This document shows, piece by piece, positions 26,220 through 36,372 of a DNA stretch of 64,000 bases. The stretch is from Mycoplasma sp. (ex Biomphalaria glabrata) (lineage in GTDB: Bacteria; Bacillota_I; Bacilli_A; Mycoplasmatales; GCF-1484045). Location of the stretch: the NCBI RefSeq assembly GCF_001484045.1, contig NZ_CP013128.1, forward strand, positions 290,283 through 354,282, written 5' to 3'. The notes under the pieces are model-generated. The model saw nothing but the letters and a program-made list of their open reading frames with translations, made no database searches and had not been told where the DNA came from. The stretch's first letter is position 1, and every line of letters starts with the position of its first letter. The position numbers and the translations under genes were made by a program.

Positions 26220-26245
26220 TTTATCTCCTTTTTTCATTAAATATT

Positions 26246-26262
26246 AATAGTTTAACACTATT
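26246..26262 (-). other. Short hairpin between atpB and atpE
   Basis: On the coding strand AATAGT and ACTATT flank a five-base loop, about 26 bases before the atpE start in a 63-base spacer that is unusually long for this operon. An intergenic element enhancing atpE translation is known in E. coli. A similar role here is only a suggestion. Confidence 0.35.
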
Positions 26263-26282
26263 TGCTCCATTAAAAAAATATC

Positions 26283-27128
26283 TTATATTTTTCTAACCAC
26301 ATCAACCGATTCATCAATGATTTCAGACGATTTACGTTTAATTAAATTAAATCTACGTTTATGTTCTGATTTTTCTGAATCATGATGTTCTGCTTCTTGA
26401 CCAATATATGATAAAGTTAAAATCATAAAAATATACGATTGGATCAACCCATCAAAAATATCAAAATAAAAGTGTAATGGTGGGGCTAATAGCCCCCCTA
26501 AAATATTGATTGTTAGATCTGTATCATATGGGTTTTTTGAGTCAGTGTTATTAATAAAATTATTATAGGTATTAATCGCTCAATTACTATTAATACGAAT
26601 TCCTGCGTTTTGAGTCATTGCATAAAATAACGAAAGAATCGTTGCGCCAGCTGTTAAATTTCCAAAAATTCGAAATGTTATCGAAATTAAAGGAGCAAAT
26701 TGAGTTAATAAATCTAATGGATTTTTTATAAATTTTGTAATAAAACCTAATTTTTGAAAACGTATTCCACAAACATAAATACCTACAAAAGTTACAATTC
26801 CTAAAGAGAAAATGATTGTATAATTTGTAGCAATACTATCAAATCCCAGTAAAGTTATTACATTACCTATTCCTAAATACAACACCAAATAAATAGCATA
26901 CGGGGTAAATCAACGAAAACGAGTTCCCATTACTTCAATAACAGTTTTTTCCATTGATGAAGTAAAATTTTCCATTAATAAAGTAAAACCAGATGGTGCT
27001 TGATTTGGTTCTAATTTAGCTAAATTACTTTTATATTTTCAAGCCGCTGTCAATATAATTATTGTTGTGATAATTAATGTTAATAATTGTGGTTGTAAAA
27101 CGGAAATACTTTGTAAAAAATTAGTCAT
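26283..27128 (-). CDS. atpB: ATP synthase Fo subunit a
   Basis: Subunit a forms the ion half-channels facing the c ring. The 281-residue protein shows the N-terminal segment ending SGFTLLMENFTSSMEKT, the key arginine helix FAPLISITFRIFGNLTAGAT, and the C-terminal helix LHFYFDIFDGLIQSYIFMILTLSYI. The charged tail ends SSEIIDESVDVVRKI. TGA is read as Trp in several places. It begins eight bases inside the preceding atpI-like gene and is followed by a 63-base gap to atpE. Confidence 0.95.
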
Positions 27129-27576
27129 ATTCTTTTTCAGTTATACTTTCTTCGTCCTTGGTGTTCATGTGACCTATTTGAGAAAATTGTTCATCAAATA
27201 TATAAAGCACAATAATTATTATAATAATGATACTAATTTCTATTAAAAAACCAAAAAGATTAAAATAGTCAGGTAATAAAACTATAGGTAGCAATAATAA
27301 CCCGCAAAAAATTAAGTTAAAAAATACAAACATTCAATAAAAATGTTTTGCAGATTTTGGTCTTATTTTTGCTTCCTTAATAAAAATATCTATCACAAAT
27401 CTACTTATTAATCCACGGATAATTCCGATTGCTCCACCTAATAACCCACCTAAAATTCAAGAATAATGAACAATATCGACCAATCATAAAATGAAAAAAA
27501 TTAGTGTCACAACTGCAACACTAATTAAAACATATAAATTAATTTGTTTTTGAGTAAGTAATTTTTTATTTTCCAT
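27121..27576 (-). CDS. atpI: ATP synthase-associated membrane protein, AtpI-like
   Basis: This 151-residue membrane protein lies at the head of the ATPase operon, the usual place of AtpI (a helper in c-ring assembly). It has about four hydrophobic helices (VLISVAVVTLIFFILWLV; a second with GGLLGGAIGIIRGLI; two near the end) and a charged C-terminal tail ending TEKEYD. Sequence identity to AtpI is not obvious, so the name rests on position and topology. Its ATG shares a base with the glyA stop (TAATG). Confidence 0.65.
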
Positions 27577-28802
27577 TATGAATTTAGAGGAAATTTTCTT
27601 GTTAATTCTTGCACTTCTGTTTTTAATTTTTTTAGAATTTCTTCATCGTTACCACAAGATAAAGCTCTGTCAATTATATCAACTACCTGAGAAAATTCCT
27701 TTTCTTTAAAACCACGAGTTGTCATAGCTGGAGAACCTACTCGAATTCCGCTAGTTTTCATTGGACGTTCTGTATCATTTGGCACAGAATTTTTATTACA
27801 TGTAATATTAATCGAATGTAAAAGATTTTCTGCATCCTTACCTGTAATTCCATATTTTGATTTAACATCAATTAAAACTAAGTGATTTTGCGTTCCTTTA
27901 CCAACAACACGGTAACCTCTATTAAGAAATTCATTAGCCATGATTTTTGCATTTTTAACAACTTGTTCTTGATAAATTTTGAATTCAGGTTTTAATGCCT
28001 CGACAAACGCAATAGCTTTACCAGCAATTAAATGCATTAATGGCCCTCCTTGGTTTCCAGGAAAAACAGCCGAATCTACCGCCTTCGCTAATTCGGCTTT
28101 ACATAGTATAATTCCTCCTCTTGCACCTCTCAAAGTTTTGTGAGTAGTTGATGTAACTATATCTGCATAGGGAACAGGAGTTGGATGAACTCCTGCCGCT
28201 ACTAAACCCGCTATATGAGCCATATCCACCATTAAATATGCTCCAACTTCATCCGCAATCTCACGGAATTTTTTAAAATCAATAATTAAAGGGTATGCGC
28301 TAGCTCCAGCAACTATAACACGTGGTTTATGTTCATGTGCTAATTTTCTAACTTGCTCATAGTCTATTTCATCTCTATCATTTAATCCATAGGCAATAGC
28401 ATTGTATACTTTTCCACTAAAATTCAATGCAAAACCATGCGTTAGGTGACCACCAGCATCTAACGACATTCCTAATATTGTTTCTCCTGGTTTCAATATT
28501 GAGGCATATGCGCAAGCATTAGCCTGACTACCAGAATGTGGTTGAACATTTGCATGTTCACAACCGTAAATTTTTTTCAAAGCCTCAATTGCAAAAGATT
28601 CAACTTTGTCAACATATTCACAACCTCCATAATAACGACGGTTTGGATAACCTTCTGCATATTTATTAGTTAAAATGCTTCCACTCACTTTTAAAACGTC
28701 ATTACTTACAAAATTTTCACTAGCAATTAATTCTATATGTGTTTCTTGTCGTGTTTTTTCTTCTTGAATGTATCCATATAATTCATTAATTGTAAAATTC
28801 AT
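27576..28802 (-). CDS. glyA: Serine hydroxymethyltransferase
   Basis: GlyA converts serine and tetrahydrofolate to glycine and methylene-THF using pyridoxal phosphate. The 408-residue protein is intact. It shows [14 protein letters not shown] and [15 protein letters not shown], and PHSGSQAN binds PLP phosphate. The PLP lysine lies in [14 protein letters not shown], and [14 protein letters not shown] is near the C-terminus. No TGA codon is needed. It follows tsaC by five bases and precedes the ATPase operon with a TAATG coupling. AAGG and AGGG lie upstream of ATG. Confidence 0.98.
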   Translation of the reverse strand: MNFTINELYGYIQEEKTRQETHIELIASENFVSNDVLKVSGSILTNKYAEGYPNRRYYGGCEYVDKVESFAIEALKKIYGCEHANVQPHSGSQANACAYASILKPGETILGMSLDAGGHLTHGFALNFSGKVYNAIAYGLNDRDEIDYEQVRKLAHEHKPRVIVAGASAYPLIIDFKKFREIADEVGAYLMVDMAHIAGLVAAGVHPTPVPYADIVTSTTHKTLRGARGGIILCKAELAKAVDSAVFPGNQGGPLMHLIAGKAIAFVEALKPEFKIYQEQVVKNAKIMANEFLNRGYRVVGKGTQNHLVLIDVKSKYGITGKDAENLLHSINITCNKNSVPNDTERPMKTSGIRVGSPAMTTRGFKEKEFSQVVDIIDRALSCGNDEEILKKLKTEVQELTRKFPLNS

Positions 28803-28807
28803 AATCC

Positions 28808-29338
28808 CTACCTTATTTGCTTTGTTGTTCCGTCTTCCTTCAATTCTAAAATAGTTGAAGGATTATTAAAAACAAAACCTATTTCATTATAAATTAGAAA
28901 ATCAATTGATTCCTCGAAATTTTTCATTAGTTCATTAATATTATTTATTGGCTCTTCGCCAGATAAATTACAACTTGTTGATACTAACGGGCCCGTTCTT
29001 CTTAGAAAGTTTTGCAAAATTCTATTATCCGGAACTCGAACACAATCAATATCACCATTCCATTTTTTTAAGAGAAAGCTATATGGTCCTGGTCAAAAAG
29101 AATTCAATGTGGTAATTTGATGTTGATTTAAATCGAAATAAATAATTACTTCTTCAATCGAAGAAATTAAAATAATAAATTTCTTATTTTTGTCTCTATT
29201 TTTAATCTTGCAAATTTCTTGAAGTGATTTTTTATCATCTCACGAACATGAAAACCCAAAAATAGTATCTGATTGAAGAATAAATGGTTTATTTTTAATT
29301 AATTTGATATCAATGTCGATAATATTATATTTTTTCAT
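28808..29338 (-). CDS. tsaC: Threonylcarbamoyl-AMP synthase (Sua5/YrdC family)
   Basis: TsaC makes threonylcarbamoyl-AMP for the t6A modification at position 37 of ANN-decoding tRNAs. The 176-residue protein shows YrdC-family elements: [15 protein letters not shown] near the N-terminus, [29 protein letters not shown], and [15 protein letters not shown] near the end. It is shorter than E. coli TsaC, which is usual in mollicutes. Its start lies inside the last 40 bases of prmC. Neighbours prfA, prmC and glyA form a standard Firmicute/mollicute order. Confidence 0.92.
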
Positions 29339-30171
29339 ACTAGTAAAAATCTACATTTCCCTAAGTCGTCTCTTAAGAAATTATAATTAAATTTTCTCCT
29401 AGTTAATAATTTTATTAAATCTCTTTCCTGATCATAACCTATTTCAAAAGCTATTAAAAATTTATCATTATTCATTACTCTTTTATAATTACGTAGAACT
29501 TCTTTATAAAAATGTAAATGATCGTTATTCTCAGGAACTAATGCGTAATATGGTTCATATTTAATCGTTTCTATACTAATTTCATTAGGATTTTTAATGT
29601 ATGGTGGGTTGCAAACCAACACATCAAAATTATATCTTCCAACAAATTTCTCTAAAATGTCTGATTGAACAACACCTACATTTTTTTTTCTAACTAACGA
29701 TTGAAGATTTTTATTAGCTACTTGTAAAACTTCATCATATTTATCGCTCAAAAAAACATCTCTACATTCCACTCTATTAGCGATTGAAATTCCGATGTTC
29801 CCGCAACCTGTGCACAAATCTAGAACTTGAGGTTTATGGAAGTTTTGTGCAATTAATTTAACTACTATGTGAACCAATTCTTCCGTTTCTGGGCGAGGAA
29901 TTAATGTTTTTTCGTTAACATAAAAATAATCGCTGCAGAAAAAAACTTGGTTTGTGATGTATTCGATTGGGTAATTGACTTTTAGTTTTTGGAAAGAATT
30001 ATTAAATAGGTCAATATTAAAATTAATTTTTTCTTCTCTTTTAATTCAAAATTCCTCTAAATTAATTTTTTGGAAATAGCAAATTAACTTCTTTAAGTTA
30101 GTTGTGTTTTGAATTTGGGGTTTTAGATCGTTATACAAATCTAAAAGATTTTTATATTCCAGATTTTTCAA
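29299..30171 (-). CDS. prmC: Release factor glutamine methyltransferase
   Basis: PrmC methylates the glutamine of the GGQ motif in release factors. The 290-residue protein has a helical N-terminal domain, then an S-adenosylmethionine-binding fold ([16 protein letters not shown]) and the catalytic NPPY motif ([12 protein letters not shown]). The apparent end at 29335-29337 is TGA. Read as Trp, the frame adds a short tail and ends at TAA (29299-29301), overlapping tsaC by 40 bases. A TTG at 30171, inside the end of prfA, is the start, with AAAGAGAA upstream. It directly follows its substrate's gene prfA. Confidence 0.93.
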
Positions 30172-31231
30172 GCATTTCTCTTTGGTCAAAAGCCATTAGT
30201 GAAGTTATTATCTCGTCAAGATTTCCTTCCATTACTATATCTAATTTATTTAATGTTAGGTTAATACGGTGATCAGTTAAACGATTTTGGGGATAATTAT
30301 ATGTTCTAATTTTTTCAGCTCGCATTCCTGAACCAACAGCTAATGTCCGAATATCATGAATTTTCTTCGCCTCTTCTGCCTTTTTGGTTTCATAAATTTT
30401 ACTTCTAAGCATACGCATAGCTTTTTCTTTATTATCGTGTTGACTTCTTCCATCTTGACTTGAAACTACAACTCCTGTTGGCATATGTGTAATTCGTACC
30501 GCAGAATCTGTAACATTAATATGCTGTCCACCAGCTCCTGATGCGCGGTATGTATCAATTCTTAAATCTGAAGCATTTATTTTTACATCAACATCCGTTG
30601 CCTCAGGCAAAACGGCAACAGAAGCTGTAGAAGTGTGAACTCTTCCCTTGTTTTCTGTTGCTGGAACTCTTTGAACACGATGGACACCTGATTCATATTT
30701 TAATTTTTTGTAAACATTTTTACCTTTAATTAAGAAAGATATTTGACTAAACCCACCAGCAGGAGAATCATAAGCTTCTTGAACTTCGATTTTTCAATTT
30801 TGAGTAGCTGCATACTTAGAATACATATCGAATAAATCACTAGCAAAAATGTTTGCTTCGTCTCCACCTGCAGCGCCTCGAATTTCAACAATTACATTTT
30901 TATCGTCATCAAGATCTTTAGGTAATAGTGAAATTTTAATCTCTTCCTCTATTTCTTCTAATTTATGAGGTAATTCTTTTAATTCTTCTTTCGCTAGTAT
31001 TGATAACTCTTCATCACCAAGTTCTAAAATTTCCTTGCATTCAGCAACATTTCGTTCAATATTTAAATATTTCTGAAAAAGAAGAGCGACTTCTTCAATT
31101 TCTTTAATTTTAATATTAATATCTTTTACTTTTGTGAAATCCGAAATTATAGATTCATTTTGTAAATCATTTTGGAAATGTAAATAATTTTGAAGGATAG
31201 TGTTTAATCTATTTTTTAAAGCGTTATTCAT
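30152..31231 (-). CDS. prfA: Peptide chain release factor 1
   Basis: RF1 reads UAA and UAG and releases the finished peptide. From ATG at 31231 the protein has 359 residues, matching the family. It contains the GGQ loop [18 protein letters not shown], the RF1 recognition motif region ([15 protein letters not shown]), and [11 protein letters not shown]. One TGA (Trp) follows YAATQN. Upstream in-frame ATGs (31255, 31270) lie in or next to the rpmE terminator and are less likely. No clear ribosome-binding sequence is seen. All gene ends in the window are TAA or TAG, consistent with RF1 sufficing. Confidence 0.95.
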
Positions 31232-31260
31232 ATTTAAGCTAATAAAATTCAACATAATAC

Positions 31261-31283
31261 AAAAAAACAAGCATTTGCTTGTT
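31261..31283 (-). terminator. Rho-independent terminator after rpmE
   Basis: On the minus strand AACAAGCA and TGCTTGTT form an eight-pair hairpin followed by a run of T. It overlaps the rpmE stop codon and ends the rpmE transcript just before prfA. Confidence 0.8.
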
Positions 31284-31485
31284 ATTTTGTATTATATTTT
31301 TTGTTAAATTTTTCTACTCTACCAGCGACATGGTTGTAAGTTCTTGCTCCTGTATAGAAAGGATGGCAATTTGAACAAATATCAATAGATAACTTGTTCT
31401 TAACTGATTTAACGTCATGACATTTTCCACATGTTGAACATGTTACTTTATGGTCGATAGTTTGTGGGTGAATATTTTTTTTCAT
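31282..31485 (-). CDS. rpmE: 50S ribosomal protein L31
   Basis: L31 is a small ribosomal protein on the 50S subunit central protuberance. The 67-residue protein has the zinc-binding-type cysteines CSTCGKCHDV and CSNCHPFYTG and ends NHVAGRVEKFNKKY, all typical. AGGAGG stands five bases before ATG. A promoter and an AU-rich inverted repeat precede it and a terminator follows, so rpmE forms a transcription unit of its own, as in many bacteria. Confidence 0.97.
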   Translation of the reverse strand: MKKNIHPQTIDHKVTCSTCGKCHDVKSVKNKLSIDICSNCHPFYTGARTYNHVAGRVEKFNKKYNTK

Positions 31486-31528
31486 TTTTACCTCCTGTGA
31501 ATGCTAAAGAATATTGCTTTAAAACAAT

Positions 31529-31557
31529 ATACTATAAAAATTTAACATGTTTTACAA
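31529..31557 (-). promoter_or_regulatory. Promoter of rpmE
   Basis: The minus strand shows TTGTAA, a 17-base spacer and TAGTAT, about 45 bases before the rpmE start codon. In the leader just downstream, ATATTG and CAATAT can pair across an eight-base loop, which may be a control element. Confidence 0.55.
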
Positions 31558-31570
31558 AAATTGTCAATTT

Positions 31571-33277
31571 CTAAACATCAAAGGTGTCCTTATTTTCGTG
31601 ATGACCCAAAGTTTTTCCTGAACTAATTCTTTTAGTTTCGTATTGCTCATGAATTTTCATTCATGCGTAATAAAAAACAACAAGTGCAGCAAGTGTAAAA
31701 ATTGTAAATGTCAATCAAGTAAAAAATGCAGGTTCGATGTTTTCTGATTTCGATCATGGATCGAGTGGAATGTTTTTATCGGTAAAAATATATTCATTCT
31801 TAATTTGCGAAAAAACAATAATTAATAAAGAATTAGTGTTGTAATATGGAGTTTTATCAGTAGTATCGTTAAAGTCACTTAGTCCTGAAATATATTGCTG
31901 AATTCTAGTTTTTTGCAATAATGCATATGCCCGGTCAGAATCCCCTAAATTGTCTAATAAAAAATATAAATAATTTATAGAAGTATCATTGTTGCTATTA
32001 ATAATATTAAATAAATTATTAATAACATTGTCTGAAAATGTCGAAATGCGTTGTTCAGTTGATGTTATTTGGTCTAAATTAATTAACAATTTGCTAAACA
32101 TTTCAGTTTGATTTGCCCGATAGTAGTTTTGTAGTGATGGTAAGAATGCAATCGAATTATTTGTTCATGAACTTGTTTGTGAAAAATCTAATTCACCTCT
32201 TGTCAAGAAATTAGCAAATTGAAAATCATTTAAATTTGATGCACTACTAGGATCATTAGATGGATTTATATTCATTTGTATATATTCATAAAATTCTGAG
32301 TTATTAGCTAATACACTTGGTCTAATAAAATTTTTAAAAGATGAATCAGGAAGTGGTCGTAGATATGCGTTATAAAAAAAAGCAGTTGTTGAATTTTTTT
32401 CTATTAAAACATTATTGTTTTTACTTAATTGTGATGATCAATAAAAAGCATTTTTTAGATTATTAAAAAAAGAATTAATATAATTTATTGTTTTTGTTTG
32501 ATTATTATTTTTACTAAAATCTGAATTAATAGCAACATTCCCAAGCGAAGGATCAGTGTTTAACGTGTTAAATAATAATCATCACGATGGATAACTAGAT
32601 AAATATGTATTGTTCGGTTGAACAAAAAAATTCACGATTGTTTGAAAATTAAATTGATTGTTATCGTTATAATTCGAGAAAGTATTAGGGGTAGTATTTT
32701 TAATACCCATTTCTTGACAAATTTTTTCTACACTACTTATTATTGACTTTGTATTATTACTTACATAATTGGCATCATTAACATTTGGACCTGATCCGTA
32801 CAAACTACTAAAAACCGGTGTTCCAAAAAAATTAGCATCCCCGAATAAAGAATTTCATGCACTACCTGTATAAGTAATTATTCCCTTATTATCAACTTTA
32901 AAAGTAACTCCTGGTGCGCTAAATAAAGTTGTTTCTATTCCGATTCAATCTGTCAAAATATTCGCCTCCACCGAACCAGGGTTAGGGGTTGGATTATCTA
33001 AAATTTGAATAATTTCGTTTTTGAATCGATCATCTGCTGGTAAATATGCAAAATTAACAAAATTAATAAATCAATATTGCAAGATTTTCGCCATATTTAA
33101 ATCTGTAGGAATATTTTTATTTATGAATGTTTGATAATCATTAAATGGATAATTAATGGATTGCGTTAAATTGTCTCTTTTTTCATTTTGATTAAGTTTG
33201 AAATTCATTAAGGATGATGACGTTAAAAAAATTAACGCTATTCCTAATAATTTTTTTGTAACCAAAAATTTTTTCAT
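31571..33277 (-). CDS. Unrecognised exported protein with signal peptide and C-terminal membrane anchor
   Basis: I do not recognise this 568-residue protein. It starts with a positively charged signal-peptide-like segment (KKLLGIALIFLTSSSLMNF) that lacks a lipobox cysteine. A long Asn-, Ser- and Phe-rich, probably extracellular domain follows (for example TKSIISSVEKICQEMGI and YLYFLLDNLGDSDRAYALLQ). Near the C-terminus is one strong membrane helix (FFTWLTFTIFTLAALVVFYY), then a charged tail of about 35 residues. This is a type I surface-protein layout. Trp is encoded by TGA repeatedly. It is flanked by fba and rpmE, both unrelated. Function is unknown; adhesion or host contact are possible for such proteins in mycoplasmas, without direct evidence. 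Confidence 0.8.
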
Positions 33278-33299
33278 AATTAGATTTTATCTTTTTTTA

Positions 33300-33323
33300 A
33301 ACAAAAAGTGCCTTAGGTACTTT
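33300..33323 (-). terminator. Possible terminator after fba
   Basis: On the minus strand AAAGTACC and GGCACTTT can pair with one A-C mismatch around a three-base loop and are followed by TTTTTG. It lies just past the fba stop codon. On the opposite strand the mismatch becomes a G-U pair. Confidence 0.5.
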
Positions 33324-33335
33324 GTATTTAATTAA

Positions 33336-34235
33336 TTAAGCTTTGTTGTCTGAACCAAATAATTTGATTTTTTCAATTATAACTCTTTTTGTTTCTTTAA
33401 TACCAAAACCTATAATTTTACGTGGGTCATAGCCTTTATCTGCTTGATCCATTTTATTAGCAAAATATTTATTTAAAGCATGAGCAAAAGCATCTTGACA
33501 TTCCGTATTTACATTAATTTTTGACTGTCCTGATTTAATCGCTTTAACTATATCAGCATCTGGAATTCCACTTCCACCATGTAACACTAACGGAATATCT
33601 GCTTTAGAGGAAATGGTTACCATTTGCTCGAAACCTAATTTTGGAGCTCCATTATAATGACCATGAACACTTCCAAGAGTTGCAGCCAAGAAATCTATTC
33701 CACCTTCTTTAGCCATTCTAATACATTCATTTTCATCTGCGTAAGTAGCAGCACTTCCGCCGTGAACGCCATCTTCTTCTCCAGCAACTAAACCTACTTC
33801 ACCTTCAACAGAAATCCCTTTTGGTTTGCACATTGCAACAACTTCTTTCGTGATTCTAATGTTTTCATCAATTGAGAAATGAGATCCATCAATCATTATT
33901 GAGCTAAATCCAGCATCTACTGCTTTTTTAGCAGATTCAATTGATGATCCGTGATCTAAATGAACAGCTACAGGAACAGTTATATTTAAATCGATCATTA
34001 AATTAGTAACAATTCCAACAACTGTATTATAACCTCCAAAATATTTAGCAGCTCCTTCACTAACACCTAAAATAATTGGAGAATTTGTTTCTTGTGCTGC
34101 TTCTAAAGCGGCTCTCGTTCACTCTAAGTTATTAATGTTAAATTGACCAACAGCATATTTTCCTAATTTTGCTTTTTTTACCATTTCAGCTGCACTTACG
34201 TAATTTTTAATTCCAAAATCTTTAAATTTTTTCAT
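33336..34235 (-). CDS. fba: Class II fructose-1,6-bisphosphate aldolase
   Basis: Fba splits fructose-1,6-bisphosphate into two triose phosphates in glycolysis. The 299-residue protein shows AVGQFNINNLEW, zinc-ligand motif VAVHLDHGSS, SIMIDGSHFS, SVEGEVGLVAGEEDG, GSVHGHYNGAPKL and LVLHGGSGIPDADI, all class II. AAAAGGAAAA precedes ATG at 34235. A possible terminator follows, so it may be transcribed alone. It follows pyrG, a familiar pairing in Firmicutes (pyrG-fba). Confidence 0.97.
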
Positions 34236-34289
34236 ATTTTTCCTTTTTACTTAATTTCTTATAACTTTCTATATTGTATAATAGAAGCG

Positions 34290-35915
34290 CTAATTTTTAT
34301 ACTTCATTTTTAATGAAGCCTTTACTAAACCAATAAATAATGGATTTGGGTTAGTTAAATTATTTTTAAACTCAGGGTGATATTGTGATGCTATAAAAAA
34401 TGGATGATTTTCTAACTCAACAATTTCACATAAATGATTGTCTGGATTTATTCCAGAAAAGATCATTCCATGTTTTTCAAATTCTTTAATGTATTTTGAA
34501 TTAACTTCATAGCGATGTCTATGACGCTCTTGGATTATTTTCTGGCCATAACATTCATAGGCTAAGGAATTATTTTTTAATTCACAATTATAATTCCCTA
34601 ATCTTAAAGTTCCACCTTTTTCATCTTGTTCAGATTTCCCCCTAATTATATGAACAATAGGGTGATCTGTTTCTGGATCGAATTCAGTAGAATTAGCAGT
34701 TTCATAGTTTAATATATTTCTAGCAAATTCCACTAAGGCTAATTGCATCCCTAAACATATTCCCAACATCGGAACATTGTTTTCACGAGTATATTTAATA
34801 GCTAAAATTTTACCTTCAACACCTTCATAACCAAATCCACCAGGAATGATTACACCATCAACATTTCTAAATTGTTCTTGAATGTTAGAATTATTCAATT
34901 TTCTTGCATTAATCATTTTTATTTTAACTTTTGCTAAGTTATGGAAACCGGCAATTTTGGCAGATTCAATGACAGATTTATAAGCATCTTCTAGTTCAAT
35001 ATATTTACCAACTAAACCAATTGTAATTTCTTTATTCAAATTCTCAATTTTATTTATTAATGAATACCAATTATCTAATTTAATTGGATTATTCAATAAA
35101 CCTAATCTTTCAATAACACGTTGGTCAAATTCTTGATTATGTAAATAAATTGGAATTTTGTAAATGTTGTCCACATCAATAGCTTTCATCACACAATTTG
35201 TTTGAACATTACAAAACATAGAAATTTTTTCTAAAACCTCATTTTCCAAATCCTCTTCACATCTTAAGACCAAAATATCGGGTTGAATACCAATTCTTCC
35301 TAACTCTTTTACAGCAAATTGTGTTGGTTTTGTTTTAATTTCATTGTTAACACGAATTTTTGGAACTAAGGTTACAAAAATAAACATAACATTTTCGCGT
35401 CCCTTTTCTAAATAAATTTGACGTGCAACTTCAACGAATGGATAAATTTCAATATCTCCTACCGTTCCACCAAATTCAACTATCAAAACTTCTGATTTTG
35501 ATTCCTCAGCTGTGCGATAAATATTATTTTTAATTTCATCTGTGATATGAGGAACAACTTGAATTGTTTTTCCTAAAAAAGTTCCTTTTCGTTCTTTAAT
35601 TAAAACATCATAATATATCCTACCTGCTGTGATGTTAGAATTTTTGGTTAATTCAACAGATGTAAAACGTTCATAGTGTCCTAAGTCTAAATCTGTTTCT
35701 CCGCCATCTTTGGTTACAAAAACTTCCCCATGTTGATATGGGTTCATAGTTCCTGGATCGATATTTAAATATGGATCGCATTTCTTATTAAAAATAGAAA
35801 TACCACGAGCTTTAAGTAATGCTCCCAAACAAGAACTAACTATTCCTTTTCCAAGAGAAGATACAACTCCCCCTATAACAAAAACGTATTTTTGATTTTG
35901 TTTACTATTCATCAT
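34290..35915 (-). CDS. pyrG: CTP synthase
   Basis: PyrG aminates UTP to CTP with glutamine. The 541-residue protein begins YVFVIGGVVSSLGKGIVSS (nucleotide-binding), shows CDPYLNIDPGTMNPYQHGEV, and has a glutaminase domain with GICLGMQLALVEFARN (nucleophile Cys) and the His/Glu pair in SQYHPEF. ATG codons at 35915 and 35912 are both usable, and the start overlaps the end of rpoE. The order rpoE-pyrG-fba matches Firmicutes. It converts the output of the UMP operon found in the same window to CTP. Confidence 0.97.
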   Translation of the reverse strand: MMNSKQNQKYVFVIGGVVSSLGKGIVSSCLGALLKARGISIFNKKCDPYLNIDPGTMNPYQHGEVFVTKDGGETDLDLGHYERFTSVELTKNSNITAGRIYYDVLIKERKGTFLGKTIQVVPHITDEIKNNIYRTAEESKSEVLIVEFGGTVGDIEIYPFVEVARQIYLEKGRENVMFIFVTLVPKIRVNNEIKTKPTQFAVKELGRIGIQPDILVLRCEEDLENEVLEKISMFCNVQTNCVMKAIDVDNIYKIPIYLHNQEFDQRVIERLGLLNNPIKLDNWYSLINKIENLNKEITIGLVGKYIELEDAYKSVIESAKIAGFHNLAKVKIKMINARKLNNSNIQEQFRNVDGVIIPGGFGYEGVEGKILAIKYTRENNVPMLGICLGMQLALVEFARNILNYETANSTEFDPETDHPIVHIIRGKSEQDEKGGTLRLGNYNCELKNNSLAYECYGQKIIQERHRHRYEVNSKYIKEFEKHGMIFSGINPDNHLCEIVELENHPFFIASQYHPEFKNNLTNPNPLFIGLVKASLKMKYKN

Positions 35916-36360
35916 CTTCGCCTGATGTTGTTGAATTATCTTCAAATCCATCTAGCATTTCAGATGCTGTTGTATCCGATAAGTCTTCATCGTCTATTTT
36001 ATCTAAATCGTCATATTCACCAGATGAAACTACAACATCATCAAGAACATTGTTAATATTTTGGTCAATAGTTTCGTCTAAATCGTCTTCAAAAATAGTT
36101 GTTGTATCAATGTGGTCATAAATTGATGATATTTCCATTTTGACATCATCAAATTTATAATTTTTTCTTAAACCTCAATTGTTATTTCCGCGCATTACAA
36201 ATCTTTTATCTAAAAGCAATGTCATATAAAAAGCATTAATTTCATCTGAGTTTTTTGGTAAACCTAATTCTCTAGATACCAATTCTCATAATTTATAAAA
36301 CTCAATCGGAGTTTTCTCGCGTTCTAATAATTTATACGCTATATCTTCGTATCTACTCAT
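35905..36360 (-). CDS. rpoE: RNA polymerase delta subunit
   Basis: Delta is a Gram-positive RNA polymerase subunit that increases enzyme recycling and promoter selectivity. The 151-residue protein has an N-terminal HARE-HTH domain (EFYKLWELVSRELGL, then FVMRGNNNWGLR) and a long acidic C-terminal tail (repeated Asp, Glu, Ser and Thr, ending SGEDDE). The rpoE-pyrG order is the standard one. The last ten bases overlap the pyrG start. Confidence 0.94.
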
Positions 36361-36372
36361 TCTTTTTTCTCC

